Origin: CAZEER01 sp964511215 | GTDB taxonomy: Bacteria; Fidelibacterota; Marinisomatia; Marinisomatales; UBA1611 | NCBI GenBank assembly: GCA_964511215.1 | Contig: CAZEER010000063.1 | Span: forward strand, 1 to 12,998 | Length of the DNA: 12,998 bases | Direction of reading: 5' to 3' | Shown: piece by piece, positions 1 to 8,052 of the stretch | How positions within the stretch are numbered: position 1 is the stretch's first letter | Layout of the letters: each line of letters opens with the position of its first letter | Position numbers and translations under genes: made by a program | The notes under the pieces: generated by a model | The model's input: the letters and a program-made list of their open reading frames with translations, nothing else | Database searches by the model: none | What the model was told of the DNA's origin: nothing

Positions 1-1220
1 GTGAAATAGACATATTCAAGCATAATGTCCGCACCCAAAATCTGACCGGTTCGAGGGTTGACAAAGCTGGGGCCATACCCACCAAACGGCGGCCTGGGAG
101 AAGAGGTCCATCTTAACACATTATACCGTATGTCGCCAGCGTCCCACTGAGCATCGTCTGGCTGCACCTCTACTTTTATAGCATTAATAAATCCTGCTTT
201 TTCAAAAGCTTTGTTCCATGACAAAACCCCCTCTTTAATTGCATCTCGAAATTCGTGTGGTGTGGTGTTTTCTATCCACCAAACTATAGGTTTTTTCACT
301 TCAGACTTAGACTGGCCTGGGTTCTTTTTTTCTAAATGCCACCGGTGAATCATATCACGATATGGCGTAGGATCATCAGGAGAGGTCATGTCTGTTAACT
401 GCGTTGAAAAATACCCCACTCTCGGATCTTCATATCTGGGCGTATAGTTGTTTTTAGGTACTTTTATAAAACTGTGCTGTAGAGTAACGTTAACTGAGCG
501 TGGGTCTGTTAGCCCCCTATCTGACCCTCGATTTGTTGGAGACGGATTTTTATACACATATTGGACAATTATATCTGTGTTTTCAGAGTAATTTTTTATT
601 TCTGAATATTTTGTTCTTTCCGGTGCAAGTTTGCCTAGTTTAAATGGGTTTTTATTTAAACCTCCAGGAATAATTCCCCGGGTAATTTGGTGTAAGGCTT
701 CTGTTAAAAATACATTGTCTACTGCAATTAGCATCTCATCATCTTTTTCTGCTATTATATTAGATGATGCCAGAATTGCTGTGCTAACATTTGCATCCGA
801 AGATCGCGACAGAGGATTTTCAGGGTCAAAGTAAAAGGCATTGTTTTGTACTTCAAATTCTATTCGGTTATGATATCGCTTAAGTTCTATTATTCGCGAT
901 CCCCGGTAGCTTCCCTTAAACACCCCTGCATTTAATTGTCCATTTATGCCATGAACAAAGTGTATGTATTCCTCGTTAAGCTGATCTTTTTTAAGCAGTA
1001 TAAACAGCTGCCCATTGGTTTCGTCTTGATATAGTGTGAAAAAACCCGGGATTTCTTTTTTGTTTTTTAAGGCCTCCGGAAGAGTTTTTTTCTTTGTTTT
1101 TTCTGAGGGTTTTTTATTGACATCAACAGAGACAACAGCATCTGTTGGCTTTGTGTCTGGTTGATCTTGGCTTAAACCCATTGAAAACAAAAAAATTATT
1201 AGAAGCATTCCTCTCTTCAT
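1..1220 (-). CDS. Secreted zinc-dependent metalloprotease family protein (DUF5118/DUF5117/DUF4953 type), 3' end outside window
   Basis: The N-terminal 406 residues are visible; the gene runs off the left edge. It opens with a short signal peptide (Lys-Arg, then a Leu/Ile/Phe core, residues about 1-18) and a Lys/Pro-rich linker to about residue 50. A DUF5118-like segment with ETNGQLFILLKKDQL follows, then a DUF5117-like domain (HFVHGINGQLNAG, YFDPENPLSRSSDAN, TRGIIPGG). The visible end, GYGPSFVNPRTGQILGADI, is the stretch that in this family comes shortly before the HExxH zinc motif, which would lie outside the window. Catalytic competence therefore cannot be judged. Family members are large exported proteins, usually 750-900 residues, of largely unknown substrate. 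The ATG (1218-1220) lies 1 base past the lpd stop and has a good Shine-Dalgarno, so it is probably translationally coupled to the pyruvate dehydrogenase operon. Family assignment comes from recalled motifs and is fairly secure; the function is inferred. Confidence 0.85.
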   Translation of the reverse strand, partial: MKRGMLLIIFLFSMGLSQDQPDTKPTDAVVSVDVNKKPSEKTKKKTLPEALKNKKEIPGFFTLYQDETNGQLFILLKKDQLNEEYIHFVHGINGQLNAGVFKGSYRGSRIIELKRYHNRIEFEVQNNAFYFDPENPLSRSSDANVSTAILASSNIIAEKDDEMLIAVDNVFLTEALHQITRGIIPGGLNKNPFKLGKLAPERTKYSEIKNYSENTDIIVQYVYKNPSPTNRGSDRGLTDPRSVNVTLQHSFIKVPKNNYTPRYEDPRVGYFSTQLTDMTSPDDPTPYRDMIHRWHLEKKNPGQSKSEVKKPIVWWIENTTPHEFRDAIKEGVLSWNKAFEKAGFINAIKVEVQPDDAQWDAGDIRYNVLRWTSSPRPPFGGYGPSFVNPRTGQILGADIMLEYVYF

Positions 1221-1221
1221 T

Positions 1222-2646
1222 TTATTTAGCTCCTTTTTGTGGGACAAACAAATCGGTAATTGTTCCAGAATAAACCTCAGCTGCAGCGGCAAAAGTCTCG
1301 CTAGTTGTTGGGTGCGGGTGAACCGTAAGCCCTATGTCTTCTGAGTCTGCACCCATTTCAATTGCCAAACATGCCTCTGAAATTAAATCGCCCGCAGAAG
1401 GACCAACGATTCCAGCCCCTATTATCTGTTTTGTTTCAGGGTTAAATAAAATTTTTGTTTTCCCCTGATTAGCATTTAAAACTAACGCTTTGCCACTTGC
1501 AGCCCATGGAAACTCTCCTTTTTCATATGGAATATTGTTGGCCTTTGCATATGATTCGGTTAAACCTACCCACGCGATTTCAGGGTCTGTATAAATAACG
1601 CTTGGGATAGCTCTGGCATCCATTGCGGACGGTCGGCCCAGGGCTACCTCTGCAGCCACCTTTCCTTCATGTGTGGCTTTGTGTGCTAACATTGGGTTAC
1701 CTACAATATCTCCAACTGCAAATATATTCTTTACAGAAGTTTTTTGATATACATCAACATTAATATAACCGCTTTCATTCAATTCAATATCTGTCATTTT
1801 TATATCTAATAAATCTGTGTTTGGTTTTCTTCCAACAGAAATAAGAATTTTATCGAATGAATAGTCTTTTGACACCCCACTATTTTCAATTACAACAGAA
1901 AGATCACCTCTATCATTTGATGATACGCTAACAACCTTAGATGAAAGCATTATTGATTTAAACTGCTTATTAAGCCGCCTGTAAAGAGGCCTAACAATAT
2001 CATCATCTGCTCCGGGTATAAGTGATGGTAAAAATTCTACAACAGACACCTCTGAACCCAAGGCTGAATATACCTGCCCCAGTTCTAGTCCTATAACACC
2101 TCCGCCTACTACTAAAAGATTTTTGGGAACATCTTTTAATTCAAGCGCTGTCTTTGATGTAAGAATTGACGGATGGTTTTGGGGAACACCCGGTATCATC
2201 GTTGATTGTGACCCCGTTGCAATAATACACTTATTAAAAGCGACTCTAACATTATCTGATTCTGTCTCAATAGATAGTTCATTATTTGACAAAAATTTTG
2301 CAACACCATTAAGTAATTTAATTTTCCGGGCGTTGGCAAGTTGAGAGATTCCACCACTTAGCTGGGATACTATTTTGTCTTTATATAGCCTAACAGCATC
2401 TATATCTATTTTGGGGGGAGTAAAATCTACTCCAACCTTTGAAAGGTGCTCCACATCGCTTATTACCCTAGAAATATGTAAAAGTGCTTTTGACGGTATG
2501 CAGCCCCGGTTCAAACAAACACCCCCAAGATTTTTATCTCTATCAATCATGAGAACCTGGGCCCCCAGATCTGCCGCTCTAAACGCAGCCGCATATCCCC
2601 CGGGTCCTGCGCCAATTACAACAATATCTGTGTGTTGTGTTTTCAA
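1222..2646 (-). CDS. lpd: Dihydrolipoyl dehydrogenase (E3)
   Basis: FAD-dependent E3 subunit that reoxidises the dihydrolipoyl arm of E2 and reduces NAD+ to NADH; cytoplasmic. At 474 residues it is the usual full length. Visible motifs in order: FAD dinucleotide fold VIGAGPGGYAAAFRAADLG (about residues 10-28); the redox-active disulfide GGVCLNRGCIPSK (Cys44 and Cys49); a second nucleotide-binding fold VVGGGVIGLELGQ for NAD; the FAD-contact ATPase-like stretch FAVGDIVGNPMLAHKA; and the interface catalytic pair in HPHPTTSE (His445, Glu450). Start: the codon at 2644-2646 is TTG, not ATG. It is preceded by AAGGA with 7 bases of spacing, inside the end of aceF, and no ATG lies close by. The gene follows the aceF stop by 4 bases. 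The position in the operon says it serves pyruvate dehydrogenase; it may also serve 2-oxoglutarate dehydrogenase or glycine cleavage if those lack their own E3. Confidence 0.97.
   Translation of the reverse strand: MKTQHTDIVVIGAGPGGYAAAFRAADLGAQVLMIDRDKNLGGVCLNRGCIPSKALLHISRVISDVEHLSKVGVDFTPPKIDIDAVRLYKDKIVSQLSGGISQLANARKIKLLNGVAKFLSNNELSIETESDNVRVAFNKCIIATGSQSTMIPGVPQNHPSILTSKTALELKDVPKNLLVVGGGVIGLELGQVYSALGSEVSVVEFLPSLIPGADDDIVRPLYRRLNKQFKSIMLSSKVVSVSSNDRGDLSVVIENSGVSKDYSFDKILISVGRKPNTDLLDIKMTDIELNESGYINVDVYQKTSVKNIFAVGDIVGNPMLAHKATHEGKVAAEVALGRPSAMDARAIPSVIYTDPEIAWVGLTESYAKANNIPYEKGEFPWAASGKALVLNANQGKTKILFNPETKQIIGAGIVGPSAGDLISEACLAIEMGADSEDIGLTVHPHPTTSETFAAAAEVYSGTITDLFVPQKGAK
1230..1234 (-). 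promoter_or_regulatory. Shine-Dalgarno AGGAG of the metalloprotease gene, inside lpd
   Basis: On the minus strand AGGAG lies 9 bases before the ATG at 1220 and overlaps the last codons of lpd (the Gly-Ala codons before the TAA at 1222-1224). It is one of the clearest ribosome binding sites in the window and fixes the start. Because it sits within translated lpd sequence, coupling to lpd translation is likely. Confidence 0.7.
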
Positions 2647-2650
2647 AATA

Positions 2651-3922
2651 TCAGTCCTTGAAAAATTCCGGGTCAGCTAAAACCTGTGACAGCCTATGGG
2701 TAAACGCTGCGCCCGATGCGCCATCAATTACTCGGTGATCATAGGATAAAGAAAAAGGTAAAATATATCGGGGCCTGAAATCTTTATTCTGTTTTTCGTA
2801 AACCGGTCTCCACTCGCCTTTTGAGACACCTAGTATTGCAACCTCAGGTGGATTGACAATGGGTGAAAAGTTTGTTCCACCAACACCCCCAAGGCTTGAT
2901 ATTGTAAAGGTGCTTCCCCTTAACTCAGCCGGATTAAGTTTTTTATTTCTGGCTCTTGTACTGATATCCATCAATTCTTTGGATAATTCAAAAATGGTTT
3001 TACTATCTACATTGGTTATTGAGGGAACCATTAAACCATTCGGAGTATCCACAGCAACACCTATATGATAATAGTTTTTCAAAACCAAATTTTCACCTGT
3101 TTCATCAAGAGAACTGTTAAACTTTGGCATTTCTTTTAAAACCACAACAACAGCTTTTATTAAGAAAGGTAAAAATGTAATCTTGACACCCTTTTCTTTA
3201 GCGTCTACCTTAAGACTTTTTCGCAGTTGGTCTAGCTTGGTTATATCTCCATTATCATATTGTGTCACGTGTGGAATCTCTTGCCAAGCATCTTGTAGTC
3301 GACTGCCTGTTATTTTGTTTACTTTGGTAAGTTTTTGAATTTCCACCTCACCCCACTGAGAAAAATCAACAATTTGTTTGGGTTGTTGAATTTGCACTGA
3401 AGACATTTCCATTCTCATTTTGATATATCCATGCAGGTCACCTTTTGTTATGCGGCTTTTTTTACCAGATCCTTTAATAACTCTAAGGTCTATTGCAAGT
3501 TCTCTAGCTAATCTTCTTACCCCGGGTGAAGCAAAAACACTACCATCTACTCTGTGTTCCTTTAATGTTGGGTCTTTTTTTAGTTGTGACTCTTTTTTTT
3601 GTGTGTCGGTGAGCTTTCTTTCTATTAATGATTCGTCTTTGGGGGTTTCCTTTGGCTTTTTTTCTGCGCCTTCAACAGAGGATTCATTTGTCTCAATTTT
3701 CAATAACAATTGACCCGTTGAAACTACATCTCCAACATCAACTAATATTTCTAATATTGTTCCCGCAAATTCTGATGGTATCTCCATTGATGTTTTATCA
3801 GACTCTAGAACAAGCACAGTGTCATCAATAGATACACTATCGCCAACGGACACAGTTACTTCACTTATATCTGCACCTTCTATCCCCTCACCAAGATCAG
3901 GTAGTTTAATTTCTTTTATCAT
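2651..3922 (-). CDS. aceF: Pyruvate dehydrogenase E2, dihydrolipoyl acetyltransferase
   Basis: Core of the pyruvate dehydrogenase complex; passes the acetyl group from E1 via a lipoyl arm to CoA. It has 423 residues. A single lipoyl domain spans about 1-78 with the lipoylation site ESDKTSMEIPSE (Lys43), where E. coli AceF has three such domains. A charged, Lys/Glu-rich linker spans about 79-125. The peripheral subunit-binding domain lies at about 129-168 (ASPGVRRLARELAIDL to ITKGDLHGYI). The catalytic domain starts near residue 190 (FSQWGEVEIQKLTKVNKITG, then IPHVTQYDNGDIT) and ends with the acetyltransferase signature SYDHRVIDGASGAAF (His396, Asp400). The ATG at 3920-3922 has AGGAAA upstream, 10 bases downstream of the aceE stop. 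It ends in TGA. The catalytic domain looks closer to the AceF type paired with homodimeric E1 than to E2 of 2-oxoglutarate dehydrogenase, in agreement with the neighbouring aceE. Confidence 0.95.
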   Translation of the reverse strand: MIKEIKLPDLGEGIEGADISEVTVSVGDSVSIDDTVLVLESDKTSMEIPSEFAGTILEILVDVGDVVSTGQLLLKIETNESSVEGAEKKPKETPKDESLIERKLTDTQKKESQLKKDPTLKEHRVDGSVFASPGVRRLARELAIDLRVIKGSGKKSRITKGDLHGYIKMRMEMSSVQIQQPKQIVDFSQWGEVEIQKLTKVNKITGSRLQDAWQEIPHVTQYDNGDITKLDQLRKSLKVDAKEKGVKITFLPFLIKAVVVVLKEMPKFNSSLDETGENLVLKNYYHIGVAVDTPNGLMVPSITNVDSKTIFELSKELMDISTRARNKKLNPAELRGSTFTISSLGGVGGTNFSPIVNPPEVAILGVSKGEWRPVYEKQNKDFRPRYILPFSLSYDHRVIDGASGAAFTHRLSQVLADPEFFKD

Positions 3923-3932
3923 TGTTTTTTTC

Positions 3933-6584
3933 CTAAACAGTAATTGGACTTGGTTTTTCAGGATCCAACTTATACATTTTTAATACATCTTCAACCATGC
4001 TTGTTGCCACTACACCCTTTAGTGCAAGAGCTCGAATAGATGTTAACACTATATAGTAGCGATCAACCTCAAAAAATTTTCTTAGGGCTTCGCGAGTATC
4101 ACTTCGGCCAAACCCATCAGTTCCTAAACAATAATAAGGCCCTGGAACATAAGGTCCAATTTGTTCTGATACCATTTTAACATAGTCAGAAACGGCAACG
4201 GTTGGCACTCTGCTTTCACTTAAACATTCTTCTAGGTGTGATTTTTTAGGCAACTCTTCTGGGTGTATAAGGTTCCACCTTTCTATTTCTTCGGCATCCC
4301 TGCGCAGCTCACTAAAACTCGTAACATTCCATATTTCAGGCTCTATACTCCAATCATTTTTCAATAATTCAGCAGCTGCAATGGTTTCTCTCATAAGGGG
4401 GCCACTACCTAAAAGTCGTATCGTTGGGTTTGCGGTGCTGTGAATCTTGTATAGCCCCTTTATTACACCGCTTTCGACAGAAGGGGGTTCTTGGGGATGT
4501 TTATAGTTTTCATTTTCCAGGGTAAGATAATAAATAACATCTTTGTTTTCTTCAACCATTTCCTTCATCCCCCGCCGAACAACAATTGCAATTTCATATG
4601 CATACGCAAGGTCATAGGCTTTAATGTTTGGGGTTGCCGCTGCTGCAAGGTGGCTGTGCCCATCTTGGTGTTGTAAGCCTTCTCCATTCAGAGTTGTCCT
4701 CCCAGCGGTACCCCCCAGAAGAAAACCTCGTGCACGCATATCTCCCGCTGCCCATATAAAGTCCCAAACACGCTGGAAACCAAACATGGAATAATATATG
4801 TAAAAAGGTATCATATGAATGCCATGATTACTATAGCTCATACCAGCAGCAATAAAGGATGATATTGCGCCAGCCTCATTTATGCCTTCTTCTAGAATTT
4901 GTCCATTCTTTTCTTCCTTGTAATACAAAAATTGATCTGAGTCAACTGGGTCATAAAGCTGTCCAGCGTGAGCGTATATTCCCAATTGCCTAAAAAGAGG
5001 GTCCATACCAAACGTTCTGGCTTCATCGGGGACAATTGGAACAATATGCTTACCTATTGTTTTGTCTTTTGTTAAAATAGAAAGAAGACGAATAAAAGAC
5101 ATTGTTGTTGAAACTTCTCTTTTTCCTGTGCCGCTTAACAACTCTTTAAATATTGAAAGATTTGGCACTTTAAGCTTGGCGGGATTGTTTTTTCTTGTAG
5201 GAATAGACCCACCAAGTTTTTTTCTTTTGTTGATTAAATATTTGTATTCTGGAGAACTTTTATCAAAAGCTTGGAACCGCGCACTAGTGGCATCCTCATC
5301 AGAAATTGGGACATTAAACCTATCTCTAAAATACAACAGTTCTTGTTTGCTGAGTTTTTTTTGATTGTGTGTGATGTTCCTCCCCTCTCCAGCTTCACCC
5401 AGCCCATAACCTTTAACCGTGCGAGTTAATATCACAGTTGGTGATCCTTTGTGGTGGGTCGCTTCTTGAAAGGCTGCATACATTTTTACTGGATCATGTC
5501 CTCCGGGTTTCATCTTTCCTAGTTTTTCATCAGAAATATTCTTCACAAGATCTAAAAGCTCTGTGTTTTTACCAAAAAAATGCTCACGCATATAGCCCCC
5601 GCCTTCAACAACATATTTCAGGAGATCTCCGTCCACAAGCTCTTCAACTCTTTTTAATAAAACACCATTGGTGTCTTTCTCAAACAACTCATCCCAGTCT
5701 GAACCCCAGATAGTTTTAATTACGTTCCAACCTGCACCTCTAAACGCTGCTTCAAGCTCTTGTATTATTTTTGAGTTTCCTCTAACTGGGCCATCTAATC
5801 TCTGCAGATTACAATTTATGACAAAAACAAGATTGTCGAGGTTCTCTCTTGAAGCTAATGTTAGGGCGCCCTTTGACTCTGGTTCATCCATTTCCCCGTC
5901 ACCTAAAAAAGCAAAAACCTTTCTCCCTGTATCGCTCATAAAACCTCTGTCAATCATGTACCGCATAAAACGAGCCTGATATATTGCCATTAAGGGCCCA
6001 AGCCCCATTGAAACCGTTGCAAATTGCCAAAAGTCTGGCATTAGATATGGGTGTGGGTAAGATGATAAACCACCTTCCTTTGATAGTTCTCGACGGAAAT
6101 TCTTTAGGTTCTTTTCTGATAGCCTCCCCTCCAAAAATGAACGAGAATACATTCCCGGAGATGCATGACCTTGAAAAAAAACAATATCTTGACCTGAGGG
6201 GTGGTTGGGACCTTTTAAAAAATGATTGAAAGCCACCTCATAAATCGTTGCGGCCGAAGCATAGGTCGAAATATGCCCACCAATCCCAGGGGATTCTTTA
6301 TTTGCTCTTGTTACCATTGCCATAGCGTTCCAACGTACAATTGATTTTATTCTACGCTCTATTTTTCTATCCCCAGGATACTCTGGTTGTTGATTCGGCA
6401 AAATTGTGTTTAAAAAAGGCGTAGAGGTATTAAACGGTAGCCTCGCACCTTTAGATTGAGCATAGTCGATTAGGGTTTCAAGTAGAAACCGCGTTCGCTC
6501 ATAACCATGCTCTTCTAATGCATCTTCAATTGATTCTATCCACTCTTGTGTTTCTTGTGGATCTTGATCTTTATAATTACTCAT
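3933..6584 (-). CDS. aceE: Pyruvate dehydrogenase E1, homodimeric type
   Basis: Thiamine-diphosphate enzyme that decarboxylates pyruvate and acetylates the E2 lipoyl group. It has 883 residues, against 887 in E. coli. The start region is typical (QEWIESIEDALEEHG, FNTSTPFLNTI). Family signatures include VRWNAMAMVTRANKESPGIGGHISTYAS (about 83-110, of which WNAMAMV and GGHISTYAS are most telling), the thiamine-diphosphate/metal motif GDGEMDEPES near 228-237 with NCNLQRLDGPVRGN at 257-270, the active-site loop GEGRNITHNQKKL with its His, and the C-terminal transketolase-like part (EGLQHQDGHSH, YYCLGTDGFGRSDTR). It is the first gene of the operon aceE-aceF-lpd. The 89 bases upstream are AT-rich and separate it from the MATE gene on the same strand. 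I see no confident -35/-10 pair or PdhR-like operator there, and the Shine-Dalgarno (TTAAG) is weak. The start ATG at 6582-6584 is supported by the family's N-terminus. Confidence 0.97.
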   Translation of the reverse strand: MSNYKDQDPQETQEWIESIEDALEEHGYERTRFLLETLIDYAQSKGARLPFNTSTPFLNTILPNQQPEYPGDRKIERRIKSIVRWNAMAMVTRANKESPGIGGHISTYASAATIYEVAFNHFLKGPNHPSGQDIVFFQGHASPGMYSRSFLEGRLSEKNLKNFRRELSKEGGLSSYPHPYLMPDFWQFATVSMGLGPLMAIYQARFMRYMIDRGFMSDTGRKVFAFLGDGEMDEPESKGALTLASRENLDNLVFVINCNLQRLDGPVRGNSKIIQELEAAFRGAGWNVIKTIWGSDWDELFEKDTNGVLLKRVEELVDGDLLKYVVEGGGYMREHFFGKNTELLDLVKNISDEKLGKMKPGGHDPVKMYAAFQEATHHKGSPTVILTRTVKGYGLGEAGEGRNITHNQKKLSKQELLYFRDRFNVPISDEDATSARFQAFDKSSPEYKYLINKRKKLGGSIPTRKNNPAKLKVPNLSIFKELLSGTGKREVSTTMSFIRLLSILTKDKTIGKHIVPIVPDEARTFGMDPLFRQLGIYAHAGQLYDPVDSDQFLYYKEEKNGQILEEGINEAGAISSFIAAGMSYSNHGIHMIPFYIYYSMFGFQRVWDFIWAAGDMRARGFLLGGTAGRTTLNGEGLQHQDGHSHLAAAATPNIKAYDLAYAYEIAIVVRRGMKEMVEENKDVIYYLTLENENYKHPQEPPSVESGVIKGLYKIHSTANPTIRLLGSGPLMRETIAAAELLKNDWSIEPEIWNVTSFSELRRDAEEIERWNLIHPEELPKKSHLEECLSESRVPTVAVSDYVKMVSEQIGPYVPGPYYCLGTDGFGRSDTREALRKFFEVDRYYIVLTSIRALALKGVVATSMVEDVLKMYKLDPEKPSPITV

Positions 6585-6673
6585 AAACTTAAAACAATAT
6601 AAAAATAAAACAATTTTTATGGGCTAAAACTTACATTATTACGCACGTATATCCATCATGCGATAATATAGTT

Positions 6674-7654
6674 TTACACCTCAATTGTTTTCCAATCTCC
6701 CTGATAAATTTTCCAAACCATTATAACCGCAACAAGGCCCATGTGTATCGGGAATAAAAGCCAGGGAACAATAAAACCAAAACCCCAAATCACACCGAAA
6801 TAATATGTGCCAAACACAGTAACAACCCATGTAACACATGACTCTACCACAGCGGGGAAAACGGTGTTTCCCGCTCCCATAAGAGCAAACATAAGAACAA
6901 ATGCAATCGCATCTAAAAATTGAAGCGCACCAACAATGCGCAGACCAAATATGCCCATTTCTATTATTGTCTGATCATCGGTAAATATTGATAAATAAAA
7001 CCTTGAGAAAACTATAAAACTTAATCCCAAAAGGCCCATTCCATACTCAGCAAGTCGGACTGATTCTTTTATACTAGAAACAGACTGTTCTATTTTTCCC
7101 TCGCCCATATATTTACTAACCAGGGTTGAACAGGCCATTCCAACCCCCATTGCAGGCATGAATGATGCATGCATAATTGTAAAAACTATGTGGGTTGTGG
7201 CAAGTTCCACCGTTCCAATAATTCCGACAATTTTTAAGAAAAAAGTCCAACCAAATGCGATTACACCCTCTTGAACACCCATTGGAATGGCTAGGTTAAG
7301 CTGGCGCTTCATCATTGTTTTATCAAAGGAAAAAGATAATACAGAAAACCGCGTTTTCACACTATCTGTAAAAAGAAAAAAAGAGTAGTGGGCAACCATC
7401 CAAATTGACGCAATAAGCGTAGCAATTGCCGCACCCTTAACACCCAAGGCGGGAAAAGAGGCCCAACTCCAAAGAATAGATAAGAAAGAAAAGTTTGGGG
7501 CTACATTTTCAAAAAACACCCTTATTCCATCCGATCCATATATGAGCGCAGCATTTAAATAGAGATTTATGAGGTTGCTTACAATGGTAACTGTCATGTG
7601 AACCTTCGTTTTTTCAACACCATTATAAAAACCAACAAAAACAAAACTGTATAC
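6674..7654 (-). CDS. MATE-family multidrug/Na+ efflux transporter, N-terminus lost in the N gap
   Basis: The C-terminal 326 residues of a multi-pass inner-membrane antiporter of the MATE family are visible. The Met codon at 7597 is not the start: the frame stays open to the edge of the gap and the extra residues FVGFYNGVEKTKVHM match the conserved end of transmembrane helix 5 and the following loop (the GxxNGxxKTK pattern). The rest shows LGVKGAAIATLIA, LNLAIPMGVQEGVIAF at the start of the second half-bundle, VFTIMHASFMPAMGVGMACSTLVSKYMGEGK and LMGAGNT, all usual for the second half. Typical proteins have about 450 residues, so some 120-130 are missing. Substrate unknown; members export cationic drugs or metabolites using Na+ or H+. 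It ends with TAA 89 bases before aceE. Whether the gene is intact in the organism cannot be told until the gap is closed. Confidence 0.85.
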   Translation of the reverse strand, partial: VYSFVFVGFYNGVEKTKVHMTVTIVSNLINLYLNAALIYGSDGIRVFFENVAPNFSFLSILWSWASFPALGVKGAAIATLIASIWMVAHYSFFLFTDSVKTRFSVLSFSFDKTMMKRQLNLAIPMGVQEGVIAFGWTFFLKIVGIIGTVELATTHIVFTIMHASFMPAMGVGMACSTLVSKYMGEGKIEQSVSSIKESVRLAEYGMGLLGLSFIVFSRFYLSIFTDDQTIIEMGIFGLRIVGALQFLDAIAFVLMFALMGAGNTVFPAVVESCVTWVVTVFGTYYFGVIWGFGFIVPWLLFPIHMGLVAVIMVWKIYQGDWKTIEV

Positions 7655-7754
7655 NNNNNNNNNNNNNNNNNNNNNNNNNNNNNNNNNNNNNNNNNNNNNN
7701 NNNNNNNNNNNNNNNNNNNNNNNNNNNNNNNNNNNNNNNNNNNNNNNNNNNNNN
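7655..7754. other. Assembly gap (100 N)
   Basis: Exactly 100 undetermined bases, a conventional placeholder for a join of unknown length. Coding frames on both flanks run into it. The MATE gene alone needs roughly 370 more bases for a normal N-terminus, plus the end of the gene to the right, so the true gap is probably several hundred bases or more, or the join is wrong. Confidence 0.97.
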
Positions 7755-8004
7755 TATCAACAGATATGTTCTGGCTTTCCAAAAAGGACTTTGTTTTGCT
7801 GCAAACAGGTGCATATGATAAAATTCCAATATGTTTATTTTTATCTACCTGCTTTATTTTTTTTACAATTTCTAGAGTCTTAATTCCATCTTTCATTATT
7901 ACCCTGCTTTTTCTTTTAAATATTAAAAATATTTTTTTTTGGGCATTTTCTTGGAGCTTTACTTTGGATGAAAGGTTGTATTTTTGAGGGTTAATGTTCT
8001 TCAT
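7755..8004 (-). CDS. Unrecognised protein, C-terminus lost in the N gap
   Basis: 83 residues are visible from an ATG at 8002-8004 into the gap. The sequence is Lys-rich, with a basic patch IFKRKSRVIMKDGIK (residues 28-42) and a later segment ILSYAPVCSKTKSFLESQ (61-78). It has no signal peptide and no clear membrane helix. The alternation of short hydrophobic strands with a Lys-rich helix suggests a small soluble alpha/beta protein, but I do not recognise the family. The Shine-Dalgarno before residue 1 is poor; an internal ATG (residue 37) has AGGG five bases upstream and could be the real start, though that would split the basic patch. It lies upstream of the MATE gene on the same strand and is divergent from psuG with only about 48 bases between. 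It cannot be read through the gap into the frame on the other side. Confidence 0.55.
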
Positions 8005-8044
8005 TCTAATATAAATTAAACAACTTTTGTTATTGTTCTTGTTT

Positions 8045-8049
8045 GGGAG
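8045..8049 (+). promoter_or_regulatory. Shine-Dalgarno GGGAG of psuG
   Basis: GGGAG lies 3 bases before the TTG at 8053 and 6 bases before the TTG at 8056. The frame has an upstream stop (TAA at 8017-8019) and no ATG or GTG before these codons, so a TTG start is needed. The spacing favours 8056 slightly. Confidence 0.5.
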
Positions 8050-8052
8050 TTT

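Noticed and set aside
2123..6229. Several plus-strand open frames of 60-100 codons opposite lpd, aceF and aceE
   Set aside because: They lie antisense to securely identified genes, show no recognisable motifs and have no convincing ribosome binding sites; they are shadows of the coding strand.
6585..6673. Promoter or PdhR-like operator before aceE
   Set aside because: The 89 bases are AT-rich with several TATAAT-like words by chance, but no pair with an acceptable -35 at 16-18 bases and no clear palindromic operator.
7595..7597. ATG as start of the MATE gene
   Set aside because: The frame upstream is open to the gap and encodes the conserved loop after transmembrane helix 5, so this Met is internal.
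7594..8004. A 136-codon minus-strand reading frame spanning the N gap
   Set aside because: The part left of the gap (7594-7654) is in a different frame from the MATE protein, whose own frame is open there and shows conserved residues. The fusion exists only because N does not encode stops.
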